A stretch of DNA of 64,000 nucleotides from Streptomyces sp. ICC1 (GTDB taxonomy: Bacteria; Actinomycetota; Actinomycetes; Streptomycetales; Streptomycetaceae), in assembly GCF_003287935.1 (NCBI RefSeq), contig NZ_CP030287.1, positions 8,068,869 to 8,132,868 on the forward strand. The letters run 5' to 3'. Every line of letters starts with the position of its first letter. The stretch's first letter is position 1. Position numbers and translations under genes: made by a program. Below the pieces are notes generated by a model. That model had not been told where the DNA came from and did not search any database. It worked only from the letters and a program-made list of their open reading frames with translations. Positions 47,832 to 56,301 of this stretch are shown one piece after another.

Positions 47832-47878
47832 TGCCAAGATGTGCGAATCTTCGAGGCTGAAATTGCCAAGTTTGCGAA
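47832..47878. promoter_or_regulatory. Direct repeat resembling RamB boxes
   Basis: TGCCAAGATGTGCGAA (47832-47847) and TTGCCAAGTTTGCGAA (47863-47878) are spaced 31 bases apart. The AAGTTTGCGAA core resembles the RamB site of Corynebacterium (AAAGTTTGCAAA-like). They lie 60-110 bases before the regulator start, suggesting autoregulation. The 47550-47939 gap contains no gene. Confidence 0.45.
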
Positions 47879-47939
47879 GGCTCGTGGCACGTGCGGTCCT
47901 CGTATGCTGACCGGGCCCGTCCGACGGTGGAGGAGTCCG

Positions 47940-49337
47940 GTGAGCAAGACGTACGCGGGGGTGCGGCTGCGGCGGCTGCGCGAGGAGCGGCGGATGACGC
48001 AGGCCGACCTGGCCAGGGTGCTGGGCATCTCGCCCAGCTATCTGAACCAGATGGAACACGACTCCCGGCCGCTGACCGTCCCGGTGCTGCTGCGGCTCAC
48101 CGAGGCCTTCGGGGTCGATCCGGGCTTCTTCTCGGAGCGCGACACCAGCCGCATGGTCGCGGACCTGCGCGAGGCCCTGGCGACCGAGGTCGCCGAGGCC
48201 CGCGTCTCCGCCTCCGACCTGGCCGAACTGGCCACCCGGATGCCGGCGGTCGCCGCGGTCCTGCTGGACCTGGGCCGGCGCGGCCAGCTCCTGTCGGAGC
48301 GGCTCGCCGACGCGGCCGAAGGCCGGGGCGGCCCGGCGCAGGCCCCGCGTTCACCCCACGAGGAGATCCGCGAGTTCTTCTACCGCCGGCAGAACTACCT
48401 CCACGACACCGATCTCGCGGCCGAGGAGCTGGCCCGCGAGATCGGCATCCGCCCCGGGGACGTCATCCGCGCCCTGACCCGCCGCCTCGCGGACCGGCAC
48501 GGGGTCAGGACCGCCGCGGACTGCGACCGGCTGCACCACTACGACGCCGGCTCCCGCGTCCTGCACCTGTCGAACCGGCTCCGCCCCGGGCAGCAGGCCT
48601 TCCGCATGGCCACCCAGCTCGCCCTCCTGGAGTACGGGGACGAGCTGGACCGGCTGGCCGCGGAGGACTTCCCGGCCGGGTCCGAGGCGCACCCCCTGGC
48701 CCGGATCGGCATCGCCAACTACTTCGCGGCCGCGCTGGTCCTGCCGTACCGCGCCTTCCACACGGCCGCCGAGGAGTTCCGCTACGACATCGAGCGGCTG
48801 ACCGACCACTTCGGCCTCGGGTACGAGACGGTCTGCCACCGGCTCAGCACCCTGCAACGCCCCAGGTTGCGCGGGGTTCCGTTCTCCTTCGTCCGTGTGG
48901 ACCGGGCCGGGAACATGTCCAAGCGGCAGTCCGCCACCGGATTCCACTTCTCCCGCGCGGGCGGCACCTGCCCGCTGTGGAACGTGTACGAGTCCTTCGC
49001 CGCTCCCGGCCGCATCCACGTCCAGGTCGCCGCCATGCCCGACGGTCAGCGCCACCTGTGGACCGCCCGCGCCGTCACCCGGCACCGGGGCGGCTGGGGC
49101 GAGCCGGGCAAGACCTTCGCCATCGGCCTCGGCTGCGAGATCCGGCACGCCTCCCGGCTCGTGTACGCGGACGGGCTCGATCTGGACAACACGGCGGCCG
49201 CCACCCCGATCGGCATGGGGTGCCGGCTCTGCGAACGCCTGGACTGCCCGCAGCGCGCGGTGCCGCCGCTGGGCCGACCCCTGGCCATCGACGAGAACAG
49301 CAGCACCTTCGTCCCGTATCCCGTCGCGGAGCGGTGA
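47940..49337 (+). CDS. RamB/ScfR-type transcriptional regulator
   Basis: A 465-residue regulator. An N-terminal XRE helix-turn-helix ([20 protein letters not shown], with [15 protein letters not shown]) is followed by an ImmA/IrrE-like (DUF955) domain with [27 protein letters not shown] and a C-terminal Cys-containing region ([27 protein letters not shown]). This is the layout of RamB and the short-chain fatty acyl regulators that control aceA, aceB and propionate genes in actinobacteria. GGAGGAG lies 5 bases before the GTG at 47940. Divergent placement with aceA makes it the likely controller of that gene. Confidence 0.92.
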   Translation: MSKTYAGVRLRRLREERRMTQADLARVLGISPSYLNQMEHDSRPLTVPVLLRLTEAFGVDPGFFSERDTSRMVADLREALATEVAEARVSASDLAELATRMPAVAAVLLDLGRRGQLLSERLADAAEGRGGPAQAPRSPHEEIREFFYRRQNYLHDTDLAAEELAREIGIRPGDVIRALTRRLADRHGVRTAADCDRLHHYDAGSRVLHLSNRLRPGQQAFRMATQLALLEYGDELDRLAAEDFPAGSEAHPLARIGIANYFAAALVLPYRAFHTAAEEFRYDIERLTDHFGLGYETVCHRLSTLQRPRLRGVPFSFVRVDRAGNMSKRQSATGFHFSRAGGTCPLWNVYESFAAPGRIHVQVAAMPDGQRHLWTARAVTRHRGGWGEPGKTFAIGLGCEIRHASRLVYADGLDLDNTAAATPIGMGCRLCERLDCPQRAVPPLGRPLAIDENSSTFVPYPVAER

Positions 49338-49389
49338 GCGCTGACCGGGGCGCGGCAGGGGGTCTGGATTTACTAGGACGTCCAACTAC

Positions 49390-49550
49390 ATGTTCGTGGG
49401 CAAAGGTCCGCGGTACAGGGAAGCCGGTGTGAATCCGGCACGGTCCCGCCACTGTGACCGGGGAGTGTGCTGCCATCCACACGCCGCTGACGAGGTCTGC
49501 CGGGAAGGCGGGCGGCACGCGGGGATCCGGGAGTCGGGATACCGGCCGCG
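49390..49550 (+). promoter_or_regulatory. Cobalamin riboswitch (orphaned)
   Basis: The conserved core GGGAAGCCGGTGTGAATCC, then CGGCACGGTCCCGCCACTGTGA, and the B12 box AGTCGGGATACCGGCC (49532-49547) are all present in order. It should repress a plus-strand gene when B12 is bound. The only downstream items are a 28-codon ORF and two short gene fragments before a terminator, so its true target appears to be missing. Confidence 0.9.
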
Positions 49551-49574
49551 GAACGTTCCGTGTTGTCCACGAGG

Positions 49575-49661
49575 ATGGAGCAGACACGCACGGCACCGGT
49601 TTGTACCCACGACCCTGGTGATCCGGCGGAGCGCGCGCACCACCTGTCCGCGCGCTCGTAG
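49575..49661 (+). CDS. Small ORF directly after the riboswitch
   Basis: MEQTRTAPVCTHDPGDPAER and eight more residues, 28 in all, with GAGG just before the ATG. It may be a real short N-terminus of a cut gene or a chance ORF. No family recognised. Confidence 0.3.
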   Translation: MEQTRTAPVCTHDPGDPAERAHHLSARS

Positions 49662-49709
49662 TTCTCACGATCCCTCCCAGCGGCACACCCGACCGGGTCC
49701 GTCCGTCCG

Positions 49710-49863
49710 TACCCCTGCGCGTCGGCCGCTCCGACGATCCGGAGGCCGACTTCGGGCCGCTGGTCAGCCGTGACGCGCTCGACCGGGGGGAGCGCTACGT
49801 CGGCATCGGAGCCACCGAGGGCGCCGAACTCGTCGTCGACGGACGGGGGTTCACCCTGCCCGG
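49710..49863 (+). pseudogene. Internal fragment of an aldehyde dehydrogenase (MmsA-like)
   Basis: Reading from 49718 gives RVGRSDDPEADFGPLVSRDA followed by YVGIGATEGAELVVDGRGF, which matches an internal part of CoA-acylating methylmalonate-semialdehyde dehydrogenases (the FGPLVS...GAELVVDGR region). It has neither start nor end of that ~500-residue protein. The match is from memory of the family. Confidence 0.55.
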
Positions 49864-49905
49864 GCGTTCGCGGACAAGCGCCCGCCGCACTTCACCCACG
49901 GCTGA
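49864..49905 (+). pseudogene. C-terminal crumb, possibly of an enoyl-CoA hydratase
   Basis: In another frame from the fragment before it, AFADKRPPHFTHG and TGA resemble the tail of crotonase-family proteins (AF-x-x-KRPP-x-F). Only 13 residues, so weak. Confidence 0.3.
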
Positions 49906-49913
49906 GCGCCGGT

Positions 49914-49949
49914 GCCGGGTGCGGCCCCGTCCGCGGGGCCGCACCCGGC
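49914..49949. terminator. Hairpin terminator
   Basis: A 15-bp perfect stem (GCCGGGTGCGGCCCC and complement) around GTCCGC, seven bases before the stop of the minus-strand toroid protein gene. Confidence 0.8.
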
Positions 49950-49955
49950 CGCGGA

Positions 49956-51368
49956 TCAGGCGCCCCAGCGCAGGGCGATGGTGTCGCCCACGTTGATGAC
50001 CTTCTCGCGCAGCGCGCCGGCGGAGGCGGAGCCGTCGACGCTGACCTTCCAGGTGTTCGCGCCGTTGTTGGCCTTGCCGTTGACGTGGGTGATCGTCCCG
50101 GTGCCCGAGGACGGGGTCACGCTCGTGACGCAGCCGGACGGGGTGGCGGCGCCGGTCGCGGCGGCGAGGACGTCGCCGAGGGTGGTGGTCGCGGCGGTCG
50201 GGGTGAAGGCGACCGAGCAGACCTTGAGGCCGCCCGCGCCGTCGTCGACGGTCAGCGCCAGCTTGGTGGCCGTGCCGGCGGTGAAGGCGGACTGCGCGAC
50301 CCACTGCGGGGCGCCGGGGGTGACCGGGACGGGCGGGGCCGCCGTGAAGCCGCCGCCGGCCACGGCGCGCAGGGCGTCGATGGAGGCGTAGGCCGACGGG
50401 ACGGCGTCCGAGGGCTTGTACTTGAAGCCGCCGGCCGGGTTGTACTGGTTGGCGATCAGGAAGTCGATCGGGGTCTTGCCGCTGCCGGTGAGGAAGTCAC
50501 CGGTCTGCGGGTTGAATCCGCAGGCGTTCAGGCCGGCGACGCCCCAGCCGTTCGAGCTGGTGTTGACCCCGTAGAGGGAGTTGAAGGCGCCCGTGCCCGA
50601 GACGAGCGTGCCCTTGAGGAAGTTCTTCGCCTGGACGACGTCCGCGTCGGTGTTGGGGACCCCGGAGACGCAGAGGGCGGCCATGGCCGCGCCCGTCATG
50701 TCGACGTCGCTCGCGGAGTTGAGGACCGTCGGGTTGCCCTCCGCCTTCTGGAAGGTCCAGCCGCCGTCCACGTGCTGGTTGGCGCGGATGCGGGTGACCA
50801 TCGAGTCGGTCAGCGCCTGCGGGATGCGCTGCGCGCCGCCCTGGGTCTTGGCCCCGCGCAGCGAAAGGGCCGCGAAGACGGTGCCGTTGAAGTTTCCCGA
50901 CGGGCCGAAGTAGCCCGCCTCGGCCGTCTGCCAGTAGGAGTAGACGTTCGCCACGAGGTTGCGCGAGGCCGAGACGCGGGCCGGGTCGATGCCCGCGGCG
51001 TACGCGTTCAGGGTGCCGCGCTCGTAGTCGGTGACCACCGGGGAGGCCTGCGGCCAGCCCGCCGTGGAGAGGAGGTTGCGGTAGACCGTGCGGGCGTTCT
51101 TCGTGGTGTCGCCGCCGGGGTAGACGTCGACGACGGCGGTGCCGGAGGCGGCGAGGGCGCTGAACGCCCACTCGTTGGACAGGCCGGAGCCGGCGTACGA
51201 ACCATCGGCCGCCTGAAGCGACTTGAGGTGGGCGACACCGTTCGTCTTGGACGTGGCCAGCTGCGCCGGCGACGAGGTCGCGGAGGCGGGCAGCACCGTG
51301 AGGGCGAAGGCGCCGAGTGTGGCGGGCACCGCGAGCGCGAGGCGGCGGGAGGTGCGGGGACGGGACAT
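49956..51368 (-). CDS. Secreted transcobalamin-like protein (alpha-toroid plus DUF4430), riboswitch-controlled
   Basis: A 470-residue secreted protein (signal RRLALAVPATLGAFALTVLP, cleavage near ASA). Residues about 45-330 contain repeated helical hairpins of the prenyltransferase/squalene-cyclase toroid (GSYAGSGLSNEWAFSALAA, HVDGGWTFQKAEGNPTVLNS, NPAGGFKYKPSDAVPS). Residues about 350-470 form a DUF4430-like beta domain (LKVCSVAFTP; ANTWKVSVDG; VGDTIALRWGA). The same two-domain plan occurs in animal transcobalamin and intrinsic factor. With a cobalamin riboswitch upstream (51512-51612), an extracellular B12-binding role is the best inference. AGGAG precedes the ATG at 51368. Confidence 0.85.
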   Translation of the reverse strand: MSRPRTSRRLALAVPATLGAFALTVLPASATSSPAQLATSKTNGVAHLKSLQAADGSYAGSGLSNEWAFSALAASGTAVVDVYPGGDTTKNARTVYRNLLSTAGWPQASPVVTDYERGTLNAYAAGIDPARVSASRNLVANVYSYWQTAEAGYFGPSGNFNGTVFAALSLRGAKTQGGAQRIPQALTDSMVTRIRANQHVDGGWTFQKAEGNPTVLNSASDVDMTGAAMAALCVSGVPNTDADVVQAKNFLKGTLVSGTGAFNSLYGVNTSSNGWGVAGLNACGFNPQTGDFLTGSGKTPIDFLIANQYNPAGGFKYKPSDAVPSAYASIDALRAVAGGGFTAAPPVPVTPGAPQWVAQSAFTAGTATKLALTVDDGAGGLKVCSVAFTPTAATTTLGDVLAAATGAATPSGCVTSVTPSSGTGTITHVNGKANNGANTWKVSVDGSASAGALREKVINVGDTIALRWGA

Positions 51369-51511
51369 GGCCTGCTCCTGGAATCGGCGGACGCCGGCTC
51401 CTCCCGCGCAGGCCGCACGTGACCACCGCAGGGCACGGCGGGGCACGGCAAGGGCCCGGTCGGAGAGCCGCCGTCCGGAACGCGTGGTACGGCTTCCTGT
51501 AGTGCATCGCC

Positions 51512-51612
51512 GTTTGGGCATTCGGGCTCGGAGACGGCCCCCGCCGTCCCACACCGCTGCGCGTCAGCTCCGGCATCTCACCGGATTCCCCCATGTGGCA
51601 GCCCTGGACGCT
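51512..51612 (-). promoter_or_regulatory. Cobalamin riboswitch upstream of the toroid protein
   Basis: On the minus strand: GCCACATGGGGGAATCCGGT, then GAGATGCCGGAGCTGACGCG and CAGCGGTGTGG, then the B12 box GAGCCCGAATGCC. It is a compact class, about 100 bases, starting some 140-240 bases before the ATG at 51368. Binding of a cobalamin should switch off the toroid gene. Confidence 0.85.
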
Positions 51613-51741
51613 ACCCGAGTGATCAAGGGACCGCCAGCCGCCGGGAACCGGGGCGCGCGGCGGGCGTCCGGGACGGGCCGGCTGAGGTTCGTGCCACCTT
51701 GACGCGTCGGCGAGATCCGTGTTGCACTCCGGCTGATAACT

Positions 51742-51832
51742 GCTCAGCACCAGGGGAAGCCGGTCGAATTCCGGCGCTGACCCGCAACCGTAGGCCCGGG
51801 CTCGTTCCGGGTGAGCCGGAATGCCTGGAGCC
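51742..51832 (+). promoter_or_regulatory. Cobalamin riboswitch upstream of the SCO2322-like gene
   Basis: GCACCAGGGGAAGCCGGTCG, then CCGGCGCTGACCCGCAACCG and GTGAGCCGGAATGCC give the conserved core and B12 box of the compact cobalamin class. It lies 126 bases before the GTG at 51958 and is back to back with the minus-strand riboswitch 130 bases away. Confidence 0.9.
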
Positions 51833-51957
51833 GGGCCACAGTACGAAGAGCGCCGTCGCGGATTGCGGTGTGGTCGTCGCAGCCTCCCCACGGCGCAGGA
51901 AGCCGTGCGGGGGCAGTTCGCCACGCACGCAGCCGCCCGGCAGAGACGAGGGCCGCG

Positions 51958-52611
51958 GTGGGGACCGAACAGCAGGCGAAACGGCAGTCGGGGACGAGGC
52001 GGCGGTTCCTCTCCCTCGTGACCGCGTCCCTCCTGACGCTCGGTGCGGGAGTGGCCTTCCTCACGGTTCCGTCCTCCGCGAACGCCGATCCGATCGAGCA
52101 GTGCACGGCCACCACGGGCGCCATCGTGGCGGTGGACTTCGGCCCTTTCGGCGGCAAGGTCGAGCGCGGCTGTGACACCACCCCGACCACCGGGTTCGAG
52201 CTGCTGCGCACCGGCCGCTTCACGACCGAGGGCACCGTCCACGACGGCGACGGGTTCATCTGCCGGATAGGCAACGCCTCCTTCAACTCCGGTACGCAGT
52301 ACCCCACTCCGGACAAGGAGGAGTGCGTCCTCACGCCGCAGGCCACCGCCTACTGGTCGTACTGGATCGCCTCCCCGGGGCAGAAGAACTGGACCTACAG
52401 CTCGCTCGGCGCCATGTCGCGCACCCCGAAGGCCGGCGACGTGGACGCCTGGGTCTTCGGCGGCACCGACACCGGCGGCACCCAGGGCAAGCCCTCCTTC
52501 TCCCCCGACGACGTCCGGGCCGCCGGCGGCCCGGACGCCGTCGGGGGAGAAGGAGGGCTTGCCCTGCGTGCCGCCTGGCTCTTCGACCCATCTCCGAGCC
52601 CCCGAGACTAG
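51958..52611 (+). CDS. Secreted SCO2322-like protein, C-terminus replaced
   Basis: A 217-residue reading frame with a Sec signal (RRFLSLVTASLLTLGAGVAF, cleavage near ANADP). The mature part (CTATTGAIVAVDFGPFGGKV, FICRIGNASFN, YWSYWIASPGQKNWTYSSLG) matches, from memory, a Streptomyces family named after SCO2322 that lies beside the toroid/DUF4430 protein and an ECF-type transporter. Fold and DUF4430-like motifs suggest a cobalamin-related surface role. After GKPSFSPDDVRA the frame enters the palindrome at 52474-52575 and ends in non-family sequence. The ECF transporter genes expected downstream are missing. GAGGG precedes GTG 51958. Confidence 0.7.
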   Translation: MGTEQQAKRQSGTRRRFLSLVTASLLTLGAGVAFLTVPSSANADPIEQCTATTGAIVAVDFGPFGGKVERGCDTTPTTGFELLRTGRFTTEGTVHDGDGFICRIGNASFNSGTQYPTPDKEECVLTPQATAYWSYWIASPGQKNWTYSSLGAMSRTPKAGDVDAWVFGGTDTGGTQGKPSFSPDDVRAAGGPDAVGGEGGLALRAAWLFDPSPSPRD

Positions 52612-53536
52612 GCGGGGTGGGCGCCGGGGCGGGCAGTTGGAGCCGCTCGGTGATGGAGCCGGCGACCGCCCGCGGCAGCCAGTCCTCGCCCTGGCGCAGC
52701 GGCTGCGCCGCGGCCTCGTGGCACAGCGCGATGACCTCGGTCAGGGTCGGGCGGTCGGCCGGGTCGCGGCTGAGGCAGCGGGTCACCACGGGCCGCAGCT
52801 CCTCGGGCAGGGCGCTGAGGTCGGGGTCCTCGTGCACGATCCGGTAGAGCACGGCGTGCGAGGGCCCGTCGCCGAAGACGGACGCCCCGATCGCGGCGAA
52901 GGCCGCGATCTGGCCGAGGGCGAAGACGTCGGTGGCCGGGGTGACCGTACCCGCCGAAGCCTGTTCGGGCGCCATGAACGCCGGGGTGCCGACGCTGACG
53001 CCGGTGCTGGTCAGCGCGGTGCTGTCGGCCGCCCGGGCGATGCCGAAGTCGATGACGCGCGGGCCGTCGGAGGCGAGCAGGACGTTGGCGGGCTTCAGGT
53101 CGCGGTGGACGATGCCCGCGCCGTGGATGACGTGGAGGGCCTCGGCGACCCCGACGGTCAGCAGCAGCACGCTGCGCGGCGGCAGCGCGCCGTGCCGGGC
53201 CACGGCGTGCGCGAGGGAGGGACCGGGCACGTAGGCCGTGGCCAGCCAGGGCTGGTCGCCCTCGGTGTCCGAGTCGATGACCGGCGCCGTGTAGAGGCCC
53301 TGGACCCGCTCCGCGGCCCGCACCTCCTGCTGGAAGCGCCGCCGGAACTCGGGGTCTTCGCTGAACTCGGACCGGATCACCTTGACGGCGATGGGCCGGC
53401 CGCCCGGCGTGTAGGAGAGGTAGACCTTGCCCATGCCGCCCGCGCCCAGCACCGCCGCCAGACGGTAGCCGCCCACGACGGCCGGGTCCTCCTCCTTGAG
53501 CGGCTGGAAGAAGCCGTCCGAAGGCGCACTGCCCAT
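52331..53536 (-). CDS. Serine/threonine protein kinase, C-terminus cut at a palindrome
   Basis: The Hanks catalytic domain is complete: LGAGGMGKVYLSYTPGG, Lys in AVKVI, HRDLKPANVL, DFGIARAADS, MAPEQ, and the end near LPRAVAGSITERLQLP (about residue 295). After PTPPSLGGSEMG the frame enters the palindrome and becomes Arg-rich nonsense (RRARRHAGQALLLPRRRPG) until a stop at 52331, overlapping the SCO2322-like gene in antisense. The natural juxtamembrane and sensor part is missing. ATG at 53536 has AAGGGGA upstream. It is a paralogue-like match to the kinase at 12596, which is also cut at an inverted repeat. Confidence 0.8.
   Translation of the reverse strand: MGSAPSDGFFQPLKEEDPAVVGGYRLAAVLGAGGMGKVYLSYTPGGRPIAVKVIRSEFSEDPEFRRRFQQEVRAAERVQGLYTAPVIDSDTEGDQPWLATAYVPGPSLAHAVARHGALPPRSVLLLTVGVAEALHVIHGAGIVHRDLKPANVLLASDGPRVIDFGIARAADSTALTSTGVSVGTPAFMAPEQASAGTVTPATDVFALGQIAAFAAIGASVFGDGPSHAVLYRIVHEDPDLSALPEELRPVVTRCLSRDPADRPTLTEVIALCHEAAAQPLRQGEDWLPRAVAGSITERLQLPAPAPTPPSLGGSEMGRRARRHAGQALLLPRRRPGRRRPGRRRGRRRACPGCRRCRCRRRPRRPRRRPSGCATWRRASCRSSSSAPGRRSSTTSRRWPAA
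52474..52575. repeat. About 100-bp near-perfect palindrome without spacer
   Basis: Arms 52474-52524 and 52525-52575 are complementary at all but two or three positions by hand pairing, with no loop. The left arm is coding sequence of the SCO2322-like gene; the right arm is the same sequence inverted, so GKPSFSP is encoded on both strands. The convergent kinase loses its frame just beyond it. Confidence 0.9.
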
Positions 53537-53699
53537 GAGCAACCATCCCCTTGCTGGCGGCGGTCCGGCTGCTGCCGGCGCACCGAAGTCAACCGCGAGG
53601 GTACCCAATGTCCGGCTCGCCGGGCGCGCCGGAACCCGTGGGGCCCCCGGGAGTTGGGTCCGCCGGGTGCCCGCCGGGAGTCGGGCGCGCCGGAATCCG

Positions 53700-54110
53700 C
53701 TAGCCGAGTACCGCCAGGGCGTCGATCTCGACGAGCAGACCGGTGGGGAGGCCGACGTACACCGTGGTGCGGGCGGCCGGGACCTCCTTCAGCCCCTGCT
53801 CCTCGAAGTAGGTGTTGTAGATGCCGTTCATCTCGGCGAAGTGGCCGGTGTCGGTGAGGTAGACGCGGATCATCACCACGTCGTCCCAGCTCGCGCCGCC
53901 GGCCTCCAGGACGGAGCGGACGTTCTCCAGGGTCTGGAGCGTCTGCTCGCGCAGCGTCGGCCCGGCCGGGGTGGGCGGCTGCCCGTCCACGTGCGGCAGG
54001 AAGCCGACCTGTCCGGCGACCTGGAGGATGTTGCCCTTGCGCACTCCGTGCGAGAACCTCGCGGGCGGCGCGGTGTGGGTGTCGGGGGTGACGGCGGTCT
54101 TCTCGGTCAT
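53700..54110 (-). CDS. RidA family enamine/imine deaminase
   Basis: A 136-residue RidA/YjgF/UK114-fold protein. The conserved Arg lies in MIRVYLTD and the C-terminal signature is VYVGLPTGLLVEIDALAV; VAGQVGF is the usual mid-strand. RidA proteins hydrolyse reactive 2-aminoacrylate-type imines released by PLP deaminases. Its ATG overlaps the IclR stop (ATGA), so both are one transcript, and the divergent PLP deaminase is a natural source of its substrate. Confidence 0.9.
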   Translation of the reverse strand: MTEKTAVTPDTHTAPPARFSHGVRKGNILQVAGQVGFLPHVDGQPPTPAGPTLREQTLQTLENVRSVLEAGGASWDDVVMIRVYLTDTGHFAEMNGIYNTYFEEQGLKEVPAARTTVYVGLPTGLLVEIDALAVLG

Positions 54111-54871
54111 GGCCGGTCTTCCTGTGCGGGGCCCGAGCCTGAGTACTCGCGGCCGATGGTGTCGGCGGTCTGCCGGACGAGCGGGAGCAGTTCGAGCAGG
54201 GCCTCGGCGGAGAGGACCACGCCGGGGGCCGAGACGGACATCGCGGCGACCACGCGTCCGCCGGGTCCGCGGATGGGCGCGGCGAGGCAGTTCAGCGCCT
54301 CCTCGTGGCCGCCGAGGTCGGTGGCCCACCCCTGCGCGCGCACGAGGTCCAGCTCGCGCAGGTACGCGGCCGCGTCGGGGGTGGAGCGGGCGGTGTACGC
54401 CGGGTACTCGATGCGCAGCGCGAGGGCGCGGCGCTCCTCCTCCGGCAGGTCGGCGATGAGCAGCTTCGCCACCGCCGCGACGGTCAGGGGCACGGGCCGG
54501 CCGATGCGCGAGTACATCCGCACCGGATATCGGCTGTCCACCTTGTCGATGTAGACGACCTCGTCGTCCTGGTGGAGCGCGAGGTGGACGGTGTGCCCGG
54601 TGGTCCGGTTGAGCTCGACGAGGTGCGGATGCGCGACGTCCCGCACGTCGAGGTTCTCGATGGACTCGGCGGCCAGCGCGAAGAGGGCGGCTCCGAGCCG
54701 GTAGCGCCCGTCGCCCTGCCGGTAGACGAAGCCGTGCTCGTGCAGGGTCCGCAGCAGCCGCAGCGCGGTGCTCTTGTGCACGCCGAGGACCTCGGCGACG
54801 TCACCGAGCCCGGCCGGTCCCTTGGCCAGGGCGGGCAGGATCCGCAGCGCCCGCTCCACCGACTGGCTCAC
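54107..54871 (-). CDS. IclR family transcriptional regulator
   Basis: A 254-residue IclR-type regulator. The N-terminal winged helix is GLGDVAEVLGVHKSTALRLL, with YRLGAALFAL next, and the C-terminal effector domain includes GHTVHLALHQDDEVVYID and IRGPGGRVVAAMSVSAP. It probably controls itself, ridA and the divergent D-amino-acid genes through the repeated GCAAC/GTTGC half-sites at 54961-54987. GGAGG precedes the GTG at 54871. Confidence 0.93.
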   Translation of the reverse strand: MSQSVERALRILPALAKGPAGLGDVAEVLGVHKSTALRLLRTLHEHGFVYRQGDGRYRLGAALFALAAESIENLDVRDVAHPHLVELNRTTGHTVHLALHQDDEVVYIDKVDSRYPVRMYSRIGRPVPLTVAAVAKLLIADLPEEERRALALRIEYPAYTARSTPDAAAYLRELDLVRAQGWATDLGGHEEALNCLAAPIRGPGGRVVAAMSVSAPGVVLSAEALLELLPLVRQTADTIGREYSGSGPAQEDRP

Positions 54872-54960
54872 GCCGCGTACCTCCGTGTGCCGTCCTGCGG
54901 CTGCCGCGGGCCCCGTTGACCCGCCGTCATCCGGGATGTTAGACAGCATGCAGCGGCATA

Positions 54961-54987
54961 CGCAACGCTCGTTGCGGTCCGCGCAAC
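54961..54987. promoter_or_regulatory. Candidate IclR operator: three alternating half-sites
   Basis: CGCAAC, GTTGCG and CGCAAC follow each other with 4- and 4/5-base gaps, making two overlapping palindromes in the 142-base gap between the divergent iclR and deaminase genes. It lies about 30 bases before the deaminase start, near its promoter. Confidence 0.6.
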
Positions 54988-55013
54988 AACCGCGATGCCC
55001 GGGAGGCACGTAC

Positions 55014-56297
55014 ATGCCCAGCGACCCCGTCCAGGCCCTCGCCGAGGAACCGGTCGACCACCGGTTCAAGGGACTCCCCCCGGACGCCGAGCGCGCGGGC
55101 CTGACCGTCGGGCAGCTCGCCGCCCAGCAGCGCAATCTGCACACCGGCGGGTTCACCACCCCCGTCCTGACCCTCGACGCCGACGCGCTGAGCCACAACC
55201 TCGCCGCCCTCGGCGCGTACGCGGAGCGCCACGGGCTCGCCTTCGCCCCGCACGGCAAGACCTGCATGGCGCCGCAGCTGTTCCACCGTCAGCTCGCCGC
55301 GGGTGCCTGGGGCATCACGGCCGCCGTCCCCCACCAGGCGCGCGTCTACCGCGCGTTCGGCATCCAGCGCATCTTCCTCGCCAACGAGCTCGTCGACACC
55401 GCCGCCCTGCGCTGGGTCGCCGCCGAGCTCGCCGCCGACCCCGGCTTCCGGTTCGTCTGCTACGTGGACTCCGTGCGCGGGGTCGAGCTGATGAACCGCG
55501 CCCTCCAGGGCCAGCCCGCCATCGCCGTCGTCGACGTCGTCGTGGAGCTCGGCGCCGGCGAGGGCGCCCGCACGGGGGCCCGTACCGACGAGGACTGCCG
55601 GGCGGTCGCCGACGCCGTGGCGCGGACGCGGACGCTGCGCCTCGTCGGCATCGCCGGGTACGAGGCCGAAGTGCCCGGCGCCGAGCTGGAATCCGTGCGC
55701 GCCTACCTGGGCCGGCTCACCTCCCTGGCCGTCGAGTTCGACAAGGCGGGCCGGTTCGCCGGTGTCGAGGAGATCGTCGTCAGCGCCGGCGGCTCCGCCT
55801 GGTTCGACGCGGTCGCCGACGTGTTCGCCGAGCTCCCGGAGCTGTCCCGGCCCGTGCTCAAGCTGCTGCGCTCGGGCGCGTACGTCTCCCACGACCACGG
55901 CTGGTACACCCGGCTGACCCCCTTCAACCGGATCCCGGAGGAGGGCGGGCTGCGCCCCGCCTTCCGGCTGTGGGCGCAGGTCGTCTCCCGCCCCTCCCCC
56001 ACCCAGGCCTTCATCAACGCCGGCAAGCGCGACATCGCCTACGACCTCGGGCTCCCCGAGGTCGAGCTCGTGCGCGATCCCCTCGACGGATCCGAGCGCC
56101 CGGCCCCGGGCGTGCGCGTCCTCAAGCTCTCCGACCAGCACACCTGGCTGGAGACGGACCGCGCCGAGGACCTGAACGTCGGGGACTGGGTGGCGCTCGG
56201 CATGTCCCACCCCTGCACGATCTTCGAGAAGTGGCCGCTCATCCCGGTCGTGGAGGCCGACGGCACGGTCACCGAGTACGTCCGGACGTTCTTCTAA
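55014..56297 (+). CDS. PLP-dependent amino acid deaminase / D-serine dehydratase-like (alanine racemase N-terminal fold)
   Basis: A 427-residue fold-III PLP enzyme. The PLP Lys is in FAPHGKTCMAPQ (near residue 84) after the strand TPVLTLDADALSHNLAAL. Late motifs SDQHTWLE and PCTIFEKWP hold the metal/His-Cys-type site seen in D-threonine aldolase and D-serine dehydratase relatives. It probably deaminates a D-amino acid. GGGAGG precedes the ATG at 55014. It is followed after 4 bases by a D-aminoacylase, which would supply free D-amino acids. Confidence 0.88.
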   Translation: MPSDPVQALAEEPVDHRFKGLPPDAERAGLTVGQLAAQQRNLHTGGFTTPVLTLDADALSHNLAALGAYAERHGLAFAPHGKTCMAPQLFHRQLAAGAWGITAAVPHQARVYRAFGIQRIFLANELVDTAALRWVAAELAADPGFRFVCYVDSVRGVELMNRALQGQPAIAVVDVVVELGAGEGARTGARTDEDCRAVADAVARTRTLRLVGIAGYEAEVPGAELESVRAYLGRLTSLAVEFDKAGRFAGVEEIVVSAGGSAWFDAVADVFAELPELSRPVLKLLRSGAYVSHDHGWYTRLTPFNRIPEEGGLRPAFRLWAQVVSRPSPTQAFINAGKRDIAYDLGLPEVELVRDPLDGSERPAPGVRVLKLSDQHTWLETDRAEDLNVGDWVALGMSHPCTIFEKWPLIPVVEADGTVTEYVRTFF

Positions 56298-56301
56298 CCC
56301 G

